A DNA stretch of 64,000 bases, from the NCBI GenBank assembly GCA_025210475.1, contig JAOARW010000067.1:1-64000 (forward strand), given 5' to 3'. Both the position numbers and the translations under genes were made by a program. Source of the stretch: Carboxylicivirga sp. Its GTDB lineage: Bacteria; Bacteroidota; Bacteroidia; Bacteroidales; Marinilabiliaceae. Shown piece after piece: positions 9,942 to 19,268 of this stretch. Within the stretch, counting starts at the first letter, position 1; each line of letters starts with the position of its first letter. The notes under the pieces are model-generated. The model did no database searches. It was not told the origin of the DNA and saw only the letters and a list, made by a program, of their open reading frames with translations.

Positions 9942-9948
9942 TGAGGTG

Positions 9949-9976
9949 AGCTCTCTGTTGATAGGAACAGAGAGCT
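9949..9976. terminator. Bidirectional terminator, 590-aa gene/tilS
   Basis: An 11-bp perfect stem AGCTCTCTGTT/AACAGAGAGCT (9949-9959 and 9966-9976) lies in the 33-bp gap between convergent genes and overlaps the last bases of tilS. Confidence 0.7.
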
Positions 9977-11309
9977 ATTTTAATGCTATCTCCAAAATTC
10001 GTTTCGTACGATTCGTTACTTTAAAACGATCATCCAGACGCTTACCAACGATCCAAATAATATCTTCACCACTAATCATCAGCCAGGCATCTTCCTTATC
10101 TTTCAGGCTATACTTTTGATCGATAAAAAAATCACTGATCTTTTTAAATCCTTTCATCCCCAAAGGCATAAATGCATCTCCCTGCTTCCATCTGCGAACC
10201 AAAAGCGGAAGTTCAACCAAATCGGCATCAAAATGCACCAGCTTGGCATCTCTTGAAAACTGAAAATTATCCGGACGCGTGCAAACACATACGCTCATCG
10301 GACATACTTCTGCCTGATCGCCTTCTTCCACCCAAAAATGTTGCACGCCAATTTCTTCAACAGGCAATATGAGCAAGTTATGCCGATCTTTAATCAAACG
10401 ATGGGTTTCAGTAAAAAACTGCTTACCCGATTCACCATGTAAGTGCTTTATCACCTCGCCCACCACTGCTGAATTAAATCCATACGGGCGAAGCACTTCA
10501 AAAAGCAGAGAAGCATAATGGGGATAATTGGCTAACCGTGATATTGGTATAATTACCTGCCCCGCTTCATTCACCACATCGGTATCTAAAAATCGTTGCA
10601 CCTCACTTTCCAGCATGCGTTCAGCATCCTGCAAATGCTCCAGGTTGCTTTGCATGGTATCAAAAAAGGATGGATTAATGGTTTGCAAAACAGGAATTAC
10701 CTCGTGACGAATTTTATTTCGGGTAAACTGGCAATCGTCGTTGGAAGCATCGTGACAATAAACTATACTCTGCTGCCGGCAATAGGCTTCGATCTCCTCC
10801 CGCGAGAAATCCAGCAGTGGCCTCACCACATTCTCATTCCGGTAACTAATGCCACTTAAGCCTTTGAGTCCGGTTCCCCTAACGAGGTTAAGGAAGAAGG
10901 TTTCGATGGAATCGTTGCCATGATGACCGGTTACAACAGCACTGAAGCGATTGGCCGTTAGCAAATCATTAAACCAGTTATAACGCAACTCACGCGCGGC
11001 CATTTCTATCGATAACTTATTTGCCCTTGCAAAAGATTTGGTATCAAATGACATTTTATACAGGTGTATATCTTTATCCTTGCAAAACTCTCCCACCAAA
11101 GCTTCATCAGCATCCGATGCTTCTGCACGTAAACGGAAATTACAATGGGCAGCGGCTATATCATAACCCGCATGCTGCAGCAGTTGAAGCACAGCCAGCG
11201 AATCGGCACCTCCACTTACAGCCACCAAAAGCTTATCTTGTTTCTGAACCAAACATTTGCTTTCCAGAACATGACTGATGTATTGTGGATTTAGTTGTTT
11301 TAATTCCAT
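9975..11309 (-). CDS. tilS: tRNA(Ile)-lysidine synthase
   Basis: Modifies C34 of the AUA-reading tRNA-Ile to lysidine, using ATP and lysine. The 444-residue protein has the P-loop-like SGGADS motif (32-37), the N-terminal PP-loop ATPase domain with GHHGNDSIETFFLNLVRG, and a C-terminal TilS domain containing LPLLVRRWKQGD and FKKISDFFID. The start lies 2 bp after the pabB stop codon, so the two are almost certainly cotranscribed and translationally linked. Confidence 0.95.
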   Translation of the reverse strand: MELKQLNPQYISHVLESKCLVQKQDKLLVAVSGGADSLAVLQLLQHAGYDIAAAHCNFRLRAEASDADEALVGEFCKDKDIHLYKMSFDTKSFARANKLSIEMAARELRYNWFNDLLTANRFSAVVTGHHGNDSIETFFLNLVRGTGLKGLSGISYRNENVVRPLLDFSREEIEAYCRQQSIVYCHDASNDDCQFTRNKIRHEVIPVLQTINPSFFDTMQSNLEHLQDAERMLESEVQRFLDTDVVNEAGQVIIPISRLANYPHYASLLFEVLRPYGFNSAVVGEVIKHLHGESGKQFFTETHRLIKDRHNLLILPVEEIGVQHFWVEEGDQAEVCPMSVCVCTRPDNFQFSRDAKLVHFDADLVELPLLVRRWKQGDAFMPLGMKGFKKISDFFIDQKYSLKDKEDAWLMISGEDIIWIVGKRLDDRFKVTNRTKRILEIALK

Positions 11310-11311
11310 GG

Positions 11312-12613
11312 CTACCGTTCTATATTAAATACTTTCATTATGGCCGATGCCTTCAGCAAGCACTCATCGTACTCTTTCTGCGGATCGGATTGATTGGTAA
11401 TAGCACCACCAACCATAAATGAAGCACATTGCTTTTTTTGATTATAGAGAATACTTCGAATGACCACATTAAAATCAAAATCGCCTTCGGGTGTTATATA
11501 CCCCACCGCGCCGCTGTAAACACCTCGCCTACTGCGTTCGTACTTCTCAATTAATTGCATGGCACTTATTTTAGGAGCTCCAGTCATCGAGCCCATCGGG
11601 AATGATGATTTAATGGCATCCATCCAGTTTAACCCGGGCTTTAGTTGCGCCGAAACAGTTGATATCATCTGATGAACCTGCTTAAAGGAATAAATGCCAC
11701 AAAGCTCATCAACCTGCACCGAACCACGTTGTGCCACCCGCGATAAATCGTTGCGCACCAAATCGGTAATCATGATATTTTCGGCCTGCTCCTTTTCTGA
11801 ATTGCACAAGTATTGCTTATTGGCCTTATCGATAAAGGGATTTTTATCGCGCGGCGAGGTTCCTTTAATAGGCTGCGATATTAATCGCTGATCTTCCTTT
11901 TTTATGTAACGCTCGGGCGATGCGCCCATCAAATACTTGTCGTGATGCTTTATAAACGAAGCAAATGGTGTAGGCGAAATGGCTTTTAGGCGATGGTAAA
12001 CGCATTGGGGTGTCAAATCAATGTCCTGAATGAAGAATTCCATGCAGTAATTGAGCTCGTAAATATCGCCACGCTGAATGTGCCACAATACTTTTTCGAT
12101 GGCTTCAAGATACTCTTTGTGCGATAATTGATGATTTAATTTCACCTCGCCCAGCTCCCCTTCGGCAATGTTAATGCTTTTAAAATCGTCGATATATTCC
12201 TTTACCGAAGCTTCGGTATCATACTCGTCCAGGTAGCCTACTTTCCAAAACTGCCCATCGAACAAAAACAGATAACGGGGCCTGAAAAACAGCATTTCCG
12301 GCATTTCGATACGATCGGGATTATTCGATGACAGATCTTCCAACTGATTTTTCAAATCGTAAGACAAGAAACCCAAAAGCCAGTCGCGCTGTGTTTCGTA
12401 AAACGGATAAAGCTGATCCAAATCGTTACTACACTCACCTGCACTTTGCAAGCCTGCAATAAAATCGTATGAACGTGTACTGTTGATGCAATGGGGCGAT
12501 GCAAAACCGTTGCCATCCAATATAACGCCAGTACCTTCATTAACCGAAGCCTGACAAACCTGCTGCTTAAAAAGTGTATGATCCCCCGGGTGGATGTCAA
12601 TGTATTTGCGCAT
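11312..12613 (-). CDS. pabB: Aminodeoxychorismate synthase component I
   Basis: Chorismate-using enzyme for 4-amino-4-deoxychorismate, the folate precursor. The 433-residue protein carries the chorismate-binding domain: PIKGTSPR, then ENIMITDLVRNDLSRV, then SFPMGSMTGAPK. The Lys in PIKGT is the residue that distinguishes PabB from anthranilate synthase, where PIAGT is usual, so PabB is preferred over TrpE. The start MRKYIDIH at 12613 is chosen over an ATG fourteen codons upstream because a -7 box lies in that extension. No glutaminase subunit or lyase gene is nearby. Confidence 0.9.
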   Translation of the reverse strand: MRKYIDIHPGDHTLFKQQVCQASVNEGTGVILDGNGFASPHCINSTRSYDFIAGLQSAGECSNDLDQLYPFYETQRDWLLGFLSYDLKNQLEDLSSNNPDRIEMPEMLFFRPRYLFLFDGQFWKVGYLDEYDTEASVKEYIDDFKSINIAEGELGEVKLNHQLSHKEYLEAIEKVLWHIQRGDIYELNYCMEFFIQDIDLTPQCVYHRLKAISPTPFASFIKHHDKYLMGASPERYIKKEDQRLISQPIKGTSPRDKNPFIDKANKQYLCNSEKEQAENIMITDLVRNDLSRVAQRGSVQVDELCGIYSFKQVHQMISTVSAQLKPGLNWMDAIKSSFPMGSMTGAPKISAMQLIEKYERSRRGVYSGAVGYITPEGDFDFNVVIRSILYNQKKQCASFMVGGAITNQSDPQKEYDECLLKASAIMKVFNIER

Positions 12614-12617
12614 TTTG

Positions 12618-12625
12618 CAAAAGTA
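12618..12625 (-). promoter_or_regulatory. Putative -7 box for pabB-tilS
   Basis: TACTTTTG on the minus strand ends 4 bp before the pabB ATG at 12613, the same geometry as at the Fur-family gene. This suggests a leaderless transcript. Confidence 0.4.
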
Positions 12626-12793
12626 AGAAAAATTCGCCTGCCAGTATTGAAGCAATTATCATGTGCATAGTATTTTCTTGCACACAATAACAAGCTACTT
12701 CGAGCAAAACATTCATTATTTAGGGAAATACCAAGAGCTATAAATATAACTTTTCAAAAGTTTGAAGCTTTAGAAAAGATAAGGGATTTACAG

Positions 12794-12824
12794 AAAAAAA
12801 GCACCTTCCGGAGAAAGTGCTTTT
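12794..12824 (-). terminator. Terminator of the peroxiredoxin gene
   Basis: AAAAGCAC (12797-12804) pairs with GTGCTTTT (12817-12824). The minus-strand product ends in seven T, 22 bp after the gene's stop codon. Confidence 0.8.
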
Positions 12825-12846
12825 AAAACTCAGTATAAAGTATCAA

Positions 12847-13479
12847 TTACTTACTTCCAAGGTAATCAGCAATACCGTCTTGCGTAGCTGTTAAACCTTT
12901 GTCACCCTTGTGCCAGTCAGCCGGGCAAACCTCACCATTTTCTTCGAAGAACTGCAATGCATCAACAATGCGAATTGCTTCTTCTACGCTACGACCAAGT
13001 GGCATATCATTTACAACCTGGTGACGTACCATTCCTTCTTTATCGATCAGGAACAATCCGCGGTAAGCCATTGGCGTTCCATTAAATACAATCTGACCAT
13101 CGTCATTATAATCATACTCACCTGCCAAAACATCGTAGTTTTCAGAAATGGTTTTGCTGTTATCAGCTACCAAAGGATATTTTACCCCTTTAATACCACC
13201 ATCTTTTGGTTCTGTTTGTAACCACTTCCAGTGAGAGAATTCTGAATCAACAGAAACACCAACCACCTCAACGTTACGAGCTTCAAATTCCTTCATCTTG
13301 TCCTGGAAAGCAATAATCTCCGTTGGACAAACAAAAGTGAAATCAGCCGGGTAAAAATAAAGAATCACATACTTCTTACCTTTATATTGCTCCAATGAGA
13401 AATTCTCAACAATTTCTCCACCATTAACAACAGCGCTTGCACTAAACGAAGGGGCTTGTTTTCCTACTAATACAGCCAT
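12847..13479 (-). CDS. 2-Cys peroxiredoxin (AhpC/Prx1 type)
   Basis: Thiol peroxidase that reduces hydrogen peroxide and organic peroxides in the cytoplasm. The 210-residue protein has the peroxidatic Cys51 in FYPADFTFVCPTE and the resolving Cys185 in NGEVCPADW, the layout of typical 2-Cys Prx. MAVLVGKQAPSF matches the family N-terminus, so 13479 is chosen over an ATG seventeen codons upstream. The gene has its own promoter box and terminator. No AhpF is adjacent, so the reductant is unknown. Confidence 0.95.
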   Translation of the reverse strand: MAVLVGKQAPSFSASAVVNGGEIVENFSLEQYKGKKYVILYFYPADFTFVCPTEIIAFQDKMKEFEARNVEVVGVSVDSEFSHWKWLQTEPKDGGIKGVKYPLVADNSKTISENYDVLAGEYDYNDDGQIVFNGTPMAYRGLFLIDKEGMVRHQVVNDMPLGRSVEEAIRIVDALQFFEENGEVCPADWHKGDKGLTATQDGIADYLGSK

Positions 13480-13538
13480 AATTTTATTTTTTAATTCAGT
13501 TAAACTTATTTCCTTTAATTGATAATCCACCCTTCAAA

Positions 13539-13546
13539 CAAAGATA
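13539..13546 (-). promoter_or_regulatory. Putative -7 box for the peroxiredoxin gene
   Basis: TATCTTTG on the minus strand fits TAnnTTTG and predicts a leader of about 50 nt. Only a weak TTG is present upstream. Confidence 0.5.
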
Positions 13547-13585
13547 AATGGAGGATGTTCAACAATGACTTGATTTTTTTTCGAC

Positions 13586-13647
13586 AAAAAAAATCCTGCT
13601 TATCTTACAGAAAGACAATAGTCACATTACTATAAGATTAGCAGGAT
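13586..13647 (-). terminator. Terminator of pepT
   Basis: Long hairpin with arms ATCCTGCTTATCTTA (13593-13607) and TAAGATTAGCAGGAT (13633-13647). There is one mismatch and a 25-nt loop. The minus-strand product ends in a run of eight T. Confidence 0.8.
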
Positions 13648-13664
13648 AAACCCTTATTTAAAAA

Positions 13665-14894
13665 TTAGTTTTTATCGGCAACCAACTCTGAAATTTTAAG
13701 GATTACCTCTACGGCTTTTTGCATGCTTTGTACAGGCACAAATTCAAATCGTCCGTGGAAATTGTGTCCACCGGCAAAAATATTCGGACATGGCAAACCC
13801 ATGTATGATAAACGGGATCCATCAGTTCCACCACGGATTGGTTTCACAATCGGGGTTACGCCAACTTCTTCCATAGCTTCCTTGGCGTAATCCACCACAT
13901 GCATAACAGGCTCTACCTTTTCGCGCATGTTATAATACTGATCATTGATCTCTACGCTCGCTGTTCTTTCGCCATATTCAGCATTGATTTTATTGATCAG
14001 GTGCTGCATTTCTTTTTTGCGATCTTCAAAACGATCGCGCTTAAAGTCACGAATAATATAAACCATCTCTGTCTTTTCCACGTCGCCATTGAAAGACATC
14101 AAATGATAGAATCCTTCGTAGCCATCGGTATGCTCAGGCGTTTCGTGGCGGGGTAACATGGTCATTATTTGGTTGGCTATTCGAATGGAATTGCGCATTT
14201 TATTTTTAGCATAACCCGGATGTACCATTCGACCATTGACTGTTACTTTAGCACCAGCCGCATTAAAATTCTCGTATTCCAATTCTCCAATTTGAGATCC
14301 ATCGAGGGTGTAAGCAAAGTCAGCACCAAACTGTTCCACATTAAAATGATCAGCTCCTGCACCAATCTCTTCATCGGGTGTGAAACCAATACGGATTTTA
14401 CCGTGCTTAATCTCCGGGTGTTGAATCAGGTATTCGGCTGCCGTAACAATTTCAGCAACACCAGCCTTATCATCGGCCCCTAAAAGGGTTGTACCATCTG
14501 TAACAACAATATCCTGTCCTAAGTAATGCTCAATCTCAGGAAAATCAGCCACCTTCAGGATGATGTTTTCGCCTTCATTTAAAACTACATCGCCACCTTG
14601 ATAATTAGCAATAACACGCGGCTTTACGTGCTTACCTGAAAAATCAGGGCTGGTGTCCATATGGGCCACAAAACCAATTACAGGTAATGATTCATCCGTA
14701 GTTGCCGGAATGGTCGCCATCACGTAACCATTTTCGTCCAGGCTCACCTCTTCTAATCCAATCGATTTTAATTCTTCTGCCAATTGCTTAGCAAACTCCA
14801 TTTGACCGGGCGTTGAAGGCGTCAGACCAGTATCCGTATCCGACTGCGTATCAATCACCACGTATTTCAAAAATCTATCTAATACTTGTTCCAT
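13665..14894 (-). CDS. pepT: Peptidase T (tripeptide aminopeptidase)
   Basis: Zinc-dependent cytoplasmic aminopeptidase releasing the N-terminal residue of tripeptides, MEROPS family M20B. The 409-residue protein shows the metal-site stretches in order: [36 protein letters not shown], and [19 protein letters not shown] with AGGHNFHG near the end. Length and motif order are complete. The gene lies alone between the 229-residue gene and its own terminator. Confidence 0.96.
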   Translation of the reverse strand: MEQVLDRFLKYVVIDTQSDTDTGLTPSTPGQMEFAKQLAEELKSIGLEEVSLDENGYVMATIPATTDESLPVIGFVAHMDTSPDFSGKHVKPRVIANYQGGDVVLNEGENIILKVADFPEIEHYLGQDIVVTDGTTLLGADDKAGVAEIVTAAEYLIQHPEIKHGKIRIGFTPDEEIGAGADHFNVEQFGADFAYTLDGSQIGELEYENFNAAGAKVTVNGRMVHPGYAKNKMRNSIRIANQIMTMLPRHETPEHTDGYEGFYHLMSFNGDVEKTEMVYIIRDFKRDRFEDRKKEMQHLINKINAEYGERTASVEINDQYYNMREKVEPVMHVVDYAKEAMEEVGVTPIVKPIRGGTDGSRLSYMGLPCPNIFAGGHNFHGRFEFVPVQSMQKAVEVILKISELVADKN

Positions 14895-14992
14895 ATAATT
14901 AAAGCTGATAGCTATCGACTGTTAGCCGCTAGCTAAATTGTATTTATCCTTTTTCTAAACTCCAAAAGCGAAGCGTTCTAATTCCTTTAATT

Positions 14993-15682
14993 CTATTGTT
15001 TCACATCATCGGCATTATACACAAAGCCCAGGCGTTTGCCGGTTTGCATTTTCGAACTCATTATCTCCCCATTCATCTGCATCATCGAAATAATCTTTAC
15101 ATCATCATAAGGCGGCACCAACAGATCAAACTCCAACGAGTACAAAATGGCCGTTTCAACAATCTTCTGCCAGTTGGTGGCATTTATAATTGATGTACCA
15201 AAATTATTAATGCCAGTTCCCTTTTGCCGTTTACCTTCTACAAAATAATGCCCTTCTTTATTAATAAATATGCGGGCAATCAAATATCCCGCATCATTCT
15301 CGCGCTTATATCTGAATGAATCGTGTAGAAAATTATAAATATTAATGACGCCACAATATGAATTATTTTCATTGCCTTTGACATATTCGCTTTTCCACAC
15401 TTCATGATCACGATCAAACTCAAATGTATTGGTATGCATGTGAAAAACCAACACATCACCGGCCACCTTTAACTGCGCAACAAATTCACCTTTATCTTCA
15501 AAAAGCAAATGTATACGTTTATCATCGTCACCCAATTCTGAGTTATATTCTTTCTCAACATTTACCAACACCTCTTTTAACAGATCAAAATTCCTTTTTG
15601 TTGACTCAAATACATCTTGCTTTACGACGGCTTTACTTTGCAAAATTCCAACGATGCCATTTTTTATTTCTTCATTGTTCAT
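14993..15682 (-). CDS. Conserved-looking hypothetical protein, 229 aa
   Basis: Not recognised. The protein is soluble, with no signal peptide or membrane segment. It is rich in charged residues at the N-terminus and has a mixed alpha/beta pattern after residue 60, with aromatic-rich strands such as VLVFHMHTNTFEFD and YLIARIFINKEGHYFVEG. No catalytic motif was recognised. It lies 98 bp upstream of pepT on the same strand and could be cotranscribed with it. The ORF is long and intact, with codon use like its neighbours, so it is probably a real gene. Confidence 0.8.
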   Translation of the reverse strand: MNNEEIKNGIVGILQSKAVVKQDVFESTKRNFDLLKEVLVNVEKEYNSELGDDDKRIHLLFEDKGEFVAQLKVAGDVLVFHMHTNTFEFDRDHEVWKSEYVKGNENNSYCGVINIYNFLHDSFRYKRENDAGYLIARIFINKEGHYFVEGKRQKGTGINNFGTSIINATNWQKIVETAILYSLEFDLLVPPYDDVKIISMMQMNGEIMSSKMQTGKRLGFVYNADDVKQ

Positions 15683-15736
15683 AAGGTGAGATTTTAGTTA
15701 AACTTACAGATTGGCTAATTTAGTTTTTTTTCGCAT

Positions 15737-15770
15737 AAAAAAAGGGAAACCTTTATCATGGTCTCCCTTT
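15737..15770 (-). terminator. Terminator downstream of proS and the small element
   Basis: AAAGGGAAACC (15741-15751) pairs with GGTCTCCCTTT (15760-15770) with one mismatch. On the minus strand the hairpin is followed by seven T. It lies 190 bp after proS, with the inverted-repeat element in between. Confidence 0.7.
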
Positions 15771-15795
15771 CTCCTATATTTTTCTTTGTTGTTTT

Positions 15796-15961
15796 TAGTG
15801 TCAGGTCAAGCTTGCTCTCACACGCCAAGTTTTATTCATTTTTGCTTTTTCTCATTACAAAAAAGACTCACGTAGCTAAGGCTATGCTTACTTTTTCTAA
15901 TATCGAAAAATTCAAAAAGCAATGGCGACTTACCCGTCATTTCACACATGACTTGACACTA
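15796..15961. repeat. 166-bp element with terminal inverted repeats
   Basis: The ends TAGTGTCAGGTCA (15796-15808) and the complement of TAGTGTCAAGTCA (15949-15961) are inverted repeats matching at 12 of 13 positions. The right end supplies the TAG stop codon of proS. Between the ends lies a 37-codon minus-strand ORF. The structure resembles a miniature inverted-repeat or REP-like element, but only one copy is present in this window, so its repetitive nature is inferred. Confidence 0.5.
15836..15949 (-). CDS. Small ORF, 37 aa, inside the inverted-repeat element
   Basis: ATG-to-TGA ORF on the minus strand starting within the right inverted repeat, 10 bp after the proS stop codon. The peptide begins MCEMTGKSPLLFEFF and continues DIRKSKHSLSYVSLF to a lysine-rich end. 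It has no signal peptide or known motif. It could be a real small protein, but a chance ORF inside a repeated element is at least as likely. Confidence 0.3.
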   Translation of the reverse strand: MCEMTGKSPLLFEFFDIRKSKHSLSYVSLFCNEKKQK

Positions 15962-17431
15962 GTATGCTCTGGCAAATACAACCCGCTTCTTCGATGGTTG
16001 ACCTGAGTAAATACATACGCCTTCTTCCTCCGTCTGATCCATTAGAATACAACGAATGGTTGCTTTCGTTTCGTCTTTAATTTTCTGCTCTGTTTCTGGT
16101 GTTCCATCCCAGTGAGCCATAATGAAACCACCTTTATCCAATTGCGCTTTAAACTCTTCGTAGGTATCAACCGAAACAGTACTTTCCGCTCTAAAGTCTA
16201 ATGCTTTCTGGAAGATATTCTCCTGAATTTCATCCAACAGACTTACAATTTCCTCATCGATTCCTTCAAGTGGCAATACTTCTTTCGACAAAGTATCACG
16301 ACGAGCCAACTCAACAGTTCCGTTCTCTAAATCACGAGGACCCATGGCTAAACGCACAGGTACACCTTTTAATTCGTATTCTGCAAATTTCCAGCCTGGC
16401 TTTTTATTATCGTTGTCATCAAATTTCACGTCGATGCCTTTGTCACGCAACTTCGAAATCAATCCGCTGGCCGCTTCTTTAATTTTTGCTAATTCTTCTG
16501 GCTTTCGGAATATTGGTACAATTACCACCTGAATTGGTGCCAACTTTGGAGGCAATACCAACCCATTATCATCGGAGTGAGCCATAATCAGTGCCCCCAT
16601 CAAACGTGTTGAAACGCCCCATGATGTAGCCCAAACAAAGTCTTCTTTACCTTCTTTATTCGCAAACTTTACGTCGAATGCCTTCGCAAAATTCTGTCCC
16701 AGAAAGTGTGATGTACCTGCTTGTAACGCTTTACCATCCTGCATTAATGCCTCTATACATAAGGTTTCCAAAGCACCTGCAAATCGCTCATTGGCTGATT
16801 TGAAACCCTTTAACACAGGTACTCCCATGTATTTTTCAGCAAAATCAGCATATATATTAATCATTGTTTCTGTCTCTTCCAGAGCCTCTTCCTTTGTTGA
16901 GTGAGCTGTATGCCCCTCTTGCCATAAAAACTCAGCAGTGCGCAGGAATAAACGTGTACGCATTTCCCAGCGAACCACATTTGCCCATTGATTACATTTA
17001 ATTGGCAGGTCACGATACGATTGAATCCAGTTTTTATAAGTATTCCAGATAATTGTTTCTGACGTTGGGCGAACAATCAACTCTTCCTCCAATTTTGCAT
17101 CTGGATCAACCACCACACCATTACCATCCGGATCATTCATCAATCGATAGTGCGTTACAACGGCACATTCTTTAGCAAATCCCTCAACATGATCGGCTTC
17201 TTTACTAAAAAAAGATTTCGGAATAAAAATCGGAAAATAAGCATTTTCATGACCTGTATCTTTAAACATACGGTCTAAAACACTTTGCATTTTTTCCCAT
17301 ATGGCATATCCATAAGGCTTAATTACCATACATCCACGTACTGCTGAATTCTCAGCTAAATCTGCTTTAATTACAAGGTCGTTGTACCATTGTGAATAAC
17401 TTTCACTTCTCGGCGTTAATGCTTTTGCCAT
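15959..17431 (-). CDS. proS: Prolyl-tRNA synthetase
   Basis: Class II aminoacyl-tRNA synthetase charging tRNA-Pro. The 490-residue protein is the short, archaeal/eukaryotic-like type without the bacterial editing insertion. It has the class II motif 2 region [20 protein letters not shown], an anticodon-binding domain beginning near [11 protein letters not shown], and the family C-terminal extension ending in [24 protein letters not shown] at 17431 is the family N-terminus. An ATG 24 codons upstream is rejected because a -7 box lies in that stretch. The stop codon TAG is formed by the end of the adjoining inverted-repeat element. Confidence 0.96.
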   Translation of the reverse strand: MAKALTPRSESYSQWYNDLVIKADLAENSAVRGCMVIKPYGYAIWEKMQSVLDRMFKDTGHENAYFPIFIPKSFFSKEADHVEGFAKECAVVTHYRLMNDPDGNGVVVDPDAKLEEELIVRPTSETIIWNTYKNWIQSYRDLPIKCNQWANVVRWEMRTRLFLRTAEFLWQEGHTAHSTKEEALEETETMINIYADFAEKYMGVPVLKGFKSANERFAGALETLCIEALMQDGKALQAGTSHFLGQNFAKAFDVKFANKEGKEDFVWATSWGVSTRLMGALIMAHSDDNGLVLPPKLAPIQVVIVPIFRKPEELAKIKEAASGLISKLRDKGIDVKFDDNDNKKPGWKFAEYELKGVPVRLAMGPRDLENGTVELARRDTLSKEVLPLEGIDEEIVSLLDEIQENIFQKALDFRAESTVSVDTYEEFKAQLDKGGFIMAHWDGTPETEQKIKDETKATIRCILMDQTEEEGVCIYSGQPSKKRVVFARAY

Positions 17432-17474
17432 TTTCCTTATTCTTAATTTTGTATCCGTTTCTTTACAAGAGGCA

Positions 17475-17482
17475 CAAAAATA
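17475..17482 (-). promoter_or_regulatory. Putative -7 box for proS
   Basis: TATTTTTG on the minus strand fits TAnnTTTG and predicts a leader of about 35-40 nt before the ATG at 17431. It supports the shorter proS reading. Confidence 0.45.
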
Positions 17483-17685
17483 AGAAAATTTAAAGCAATT
17501 CATTCGACCTTAATCGCGTATTTTAATAATATTGCAAGCCTCAAGCATGGATTAATTCCAAAAACACATTGAATTGAAGCCAATCTTAAGAGCGCCTTAA
17601 TATTTTTTTGAAAAAAATTTACATTTTTTAATATTACGGCATGTTTTTTGCTAGTTTTTAGTTAGAAAATAAACCATTTAAATCC

Positions 17686-17690
17686 GGAGG
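17686..17690 (+). promoter_or_regulatory. Shine-Dalgarno-like GGAGG
   Basis: GGAGG lies 7 nt before the ATG at 17698. Clear Shine-Dalgarno sequences are otherwise scarce in this window, so this one is unusual. It favours ATG at 17698 over the GTG at 17695. Confidence 0.5.
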
Positions 17691-17697
17691 ATTCGTG

Positions 17698-19233
17698 ATG
17701 AAAACCTATACATTTTTCGGCTTATTGATTCTTCTTATTGTTAGTGGCTGTAGCTCCACTCAATGGGCAGACAACAGTTATTACGACGATGACTTATATT
17801 ACCGCCCTAAAAGTCAACCCGTAACAGTGGATGACACTTACGCTCCTATTCAGCAGGAGAAGAGCATTCAAAAAGAAGACAAGCAAGACCTGGCTCAATT
17901 AAAAAGTGAATACCAGAAAACAGAACTGGCGGTTGAAGACAATCGCAATTTTTCTCAAATTCAAACTGAGTATCTGGATTTGTTGGCCAATGATTCCATT
18001 GCTCAAGTAGATTCCCTGCTTTATTTTAATGAAGAAACAGGATATTGGGTGGATGGTTTCGATGGTTCACGAATGGATCAGGATTATGCCGAACGACTGA
18101 TAAGATTCCATGGACCTTTCAATGGCATTCCATATTGGTCGCCATTGTATACCGACATGATTTATTTTAATAGTTGGGACTGGAATGTATATGTAGACGG
18201 AAACTACGCCTACGCATTCCCAACGTGGACAAACCCTTGGTACAATGATTATCGTTTCAGCTATGGGTACAGAAATCCATGGCGCTGGGGATGGGGCTCA
18301 TACTACGGGTTTGGCTACTGTGATCCTTGGTACTCTCCTTGGAATTCATGGTGCGATCCATGGTGTTCACCTTATTATGGATATTGTAACCCATGGCATG
18401 GCGGCGGTGGATATTATCCCCCATATTACGGTGGTGGAACTGGTGGTTTAGCTGTTAGAAGAGAATACAAGCCCAGAGGTGGTCAGGCGTCATCTGTTCG
18501 CCCGGGTGGTAGCAGTACCAATATCGTAAATCGTAGTACAAATGGTCGAACAGGTACCAAAAGCAACAGCTATACCAATACTACTCCGAACAGAGAATCC
18601 TATACTGTTGGTAATAGCAGTGTTACATTTGATAACAAAAAAGGCAGAACAATTACAAACACCAATACCGGAAGAACCTACACCTATATAAACCGTCAAA
18701 ACAATAATACTTCAAGTACCGTTAATCAAAAATCTGGTACAAACAGCTCTACAACACAAAGAGTAGGAACCAGCAGACGCGGATATACACCTAGCTACTC
18801 CAGATCGAGAAGTTCATCGAACCGATCAAGCTATAATCGCTCATCAACTTATACACGTCCTTCAACAACACGAAGTTCGGGCTCTGGTTCTTCGAGTCGA
18901 AGTAGCGCCACCAAGAGTACTAGCAGAAGTTATTCAGGTAATTCATCCGGAAGAAGTTCTTCTTATCGCAGTTCAGGATCAAGTACCCGTTCTTCTTCAA
19001 GCTATTCACCAAGTCGCTCTTCGGGTAGCTCAAGCAGAAGTTCATATAGTCCTAGTCGCTCATCGAGCAGCTCAAGTAGTTCTGGCAGTAGTTATAGAAG
19101 TTCCAGTTCAAGTAGCTCTTCAGGAAGTAGCTATCGTAGTTCTGGCAGTTCATCAAGAAGCTCGGGTTCCAGCAGTTCAGGAGGTTCATCAAGAAGTGGT
19201 GGCAGTAGTCGAAGCAGTAGTGGAAGAAGATAA
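17698..19233 (+). CDS. Low-complexity Ser-rich lipoprotein, 511 aa
   Basis: Function unknown. The N-terminus is a lipoprotein signal peptide ending in LIVSGC, so the protein should be anchored in the envelope. Residues about 20-140 are acidic and Tyr-rich. Residues about 145-240 are rich in Trp, Tyr, Gly and Pro with short repeats of the DPWYSPW kind. From about 255 a basic Asn/Thr/Arg-rich region leads into roughly 190 residues of Ser/Arg/Gly low complexity. The composition suggests a disordered, surface-associated structural protein. It lies 35 bp upstream of an outer-membrane barrel gene and the two are probably one operon. Confidence 0.85.
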   Translation: MKTYTFFGLLILLIVSGCSSTQWADNSYYDDDLYYRPKSQPVTVDDTYAPIQQEKSIQKEDKQDLAQLKSEYQKTELAVEDNRNFSQIQTEYLDLLANDSIAQVDSLLYFNEETGYWVDGFDGSRMDQDYAERLIRFHGPFNGIPYWSPLYTDMIYFNSWDWNVYVDGNYAYAFPTWTNPWYNDYRFSYGYRNPWRWGWGSYYGFGYCDPWYSPWNSWCDPWCSPYYGYCNPWHGGGGYYPPYYGGGTGGLAVRREYKPRGGQASSVRPGGSSTNIVNRSTNGRTGTKSNSYTNTTPNRESYTVGNSSVTFDNKKGRTITNTNTGRTYTYINRQNNNTSSTVNQKSGTNSSTTQRVGTSRRGYTPSYSRSRSSSNRSSYNRSSTYTRPSTTRSSGSGSSSRSSATKSTSRSYSGNSSGRSSSYRSSGSSTRSSSSYSPSRSSGSSSRSSYSPSRSSSSSSSSGSSYRSSSSSSSSGSSYRSSGSSSRSSGSSSSGGSSRSGGSSRSSSGRR

Positions 19234-19268
19234 TCAACCTAACTATTTACCCTAATATTTTTACTATC

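Noticed and set aside
18780-19230. Repetitive Ser-codon stretch that might look like a tandem repeat or CRISPR-like array.
   Set aside because: The repetition comes from a low-complexity Ser/Arg/Gly coding region. There are no fixed repeats with unique spacers.
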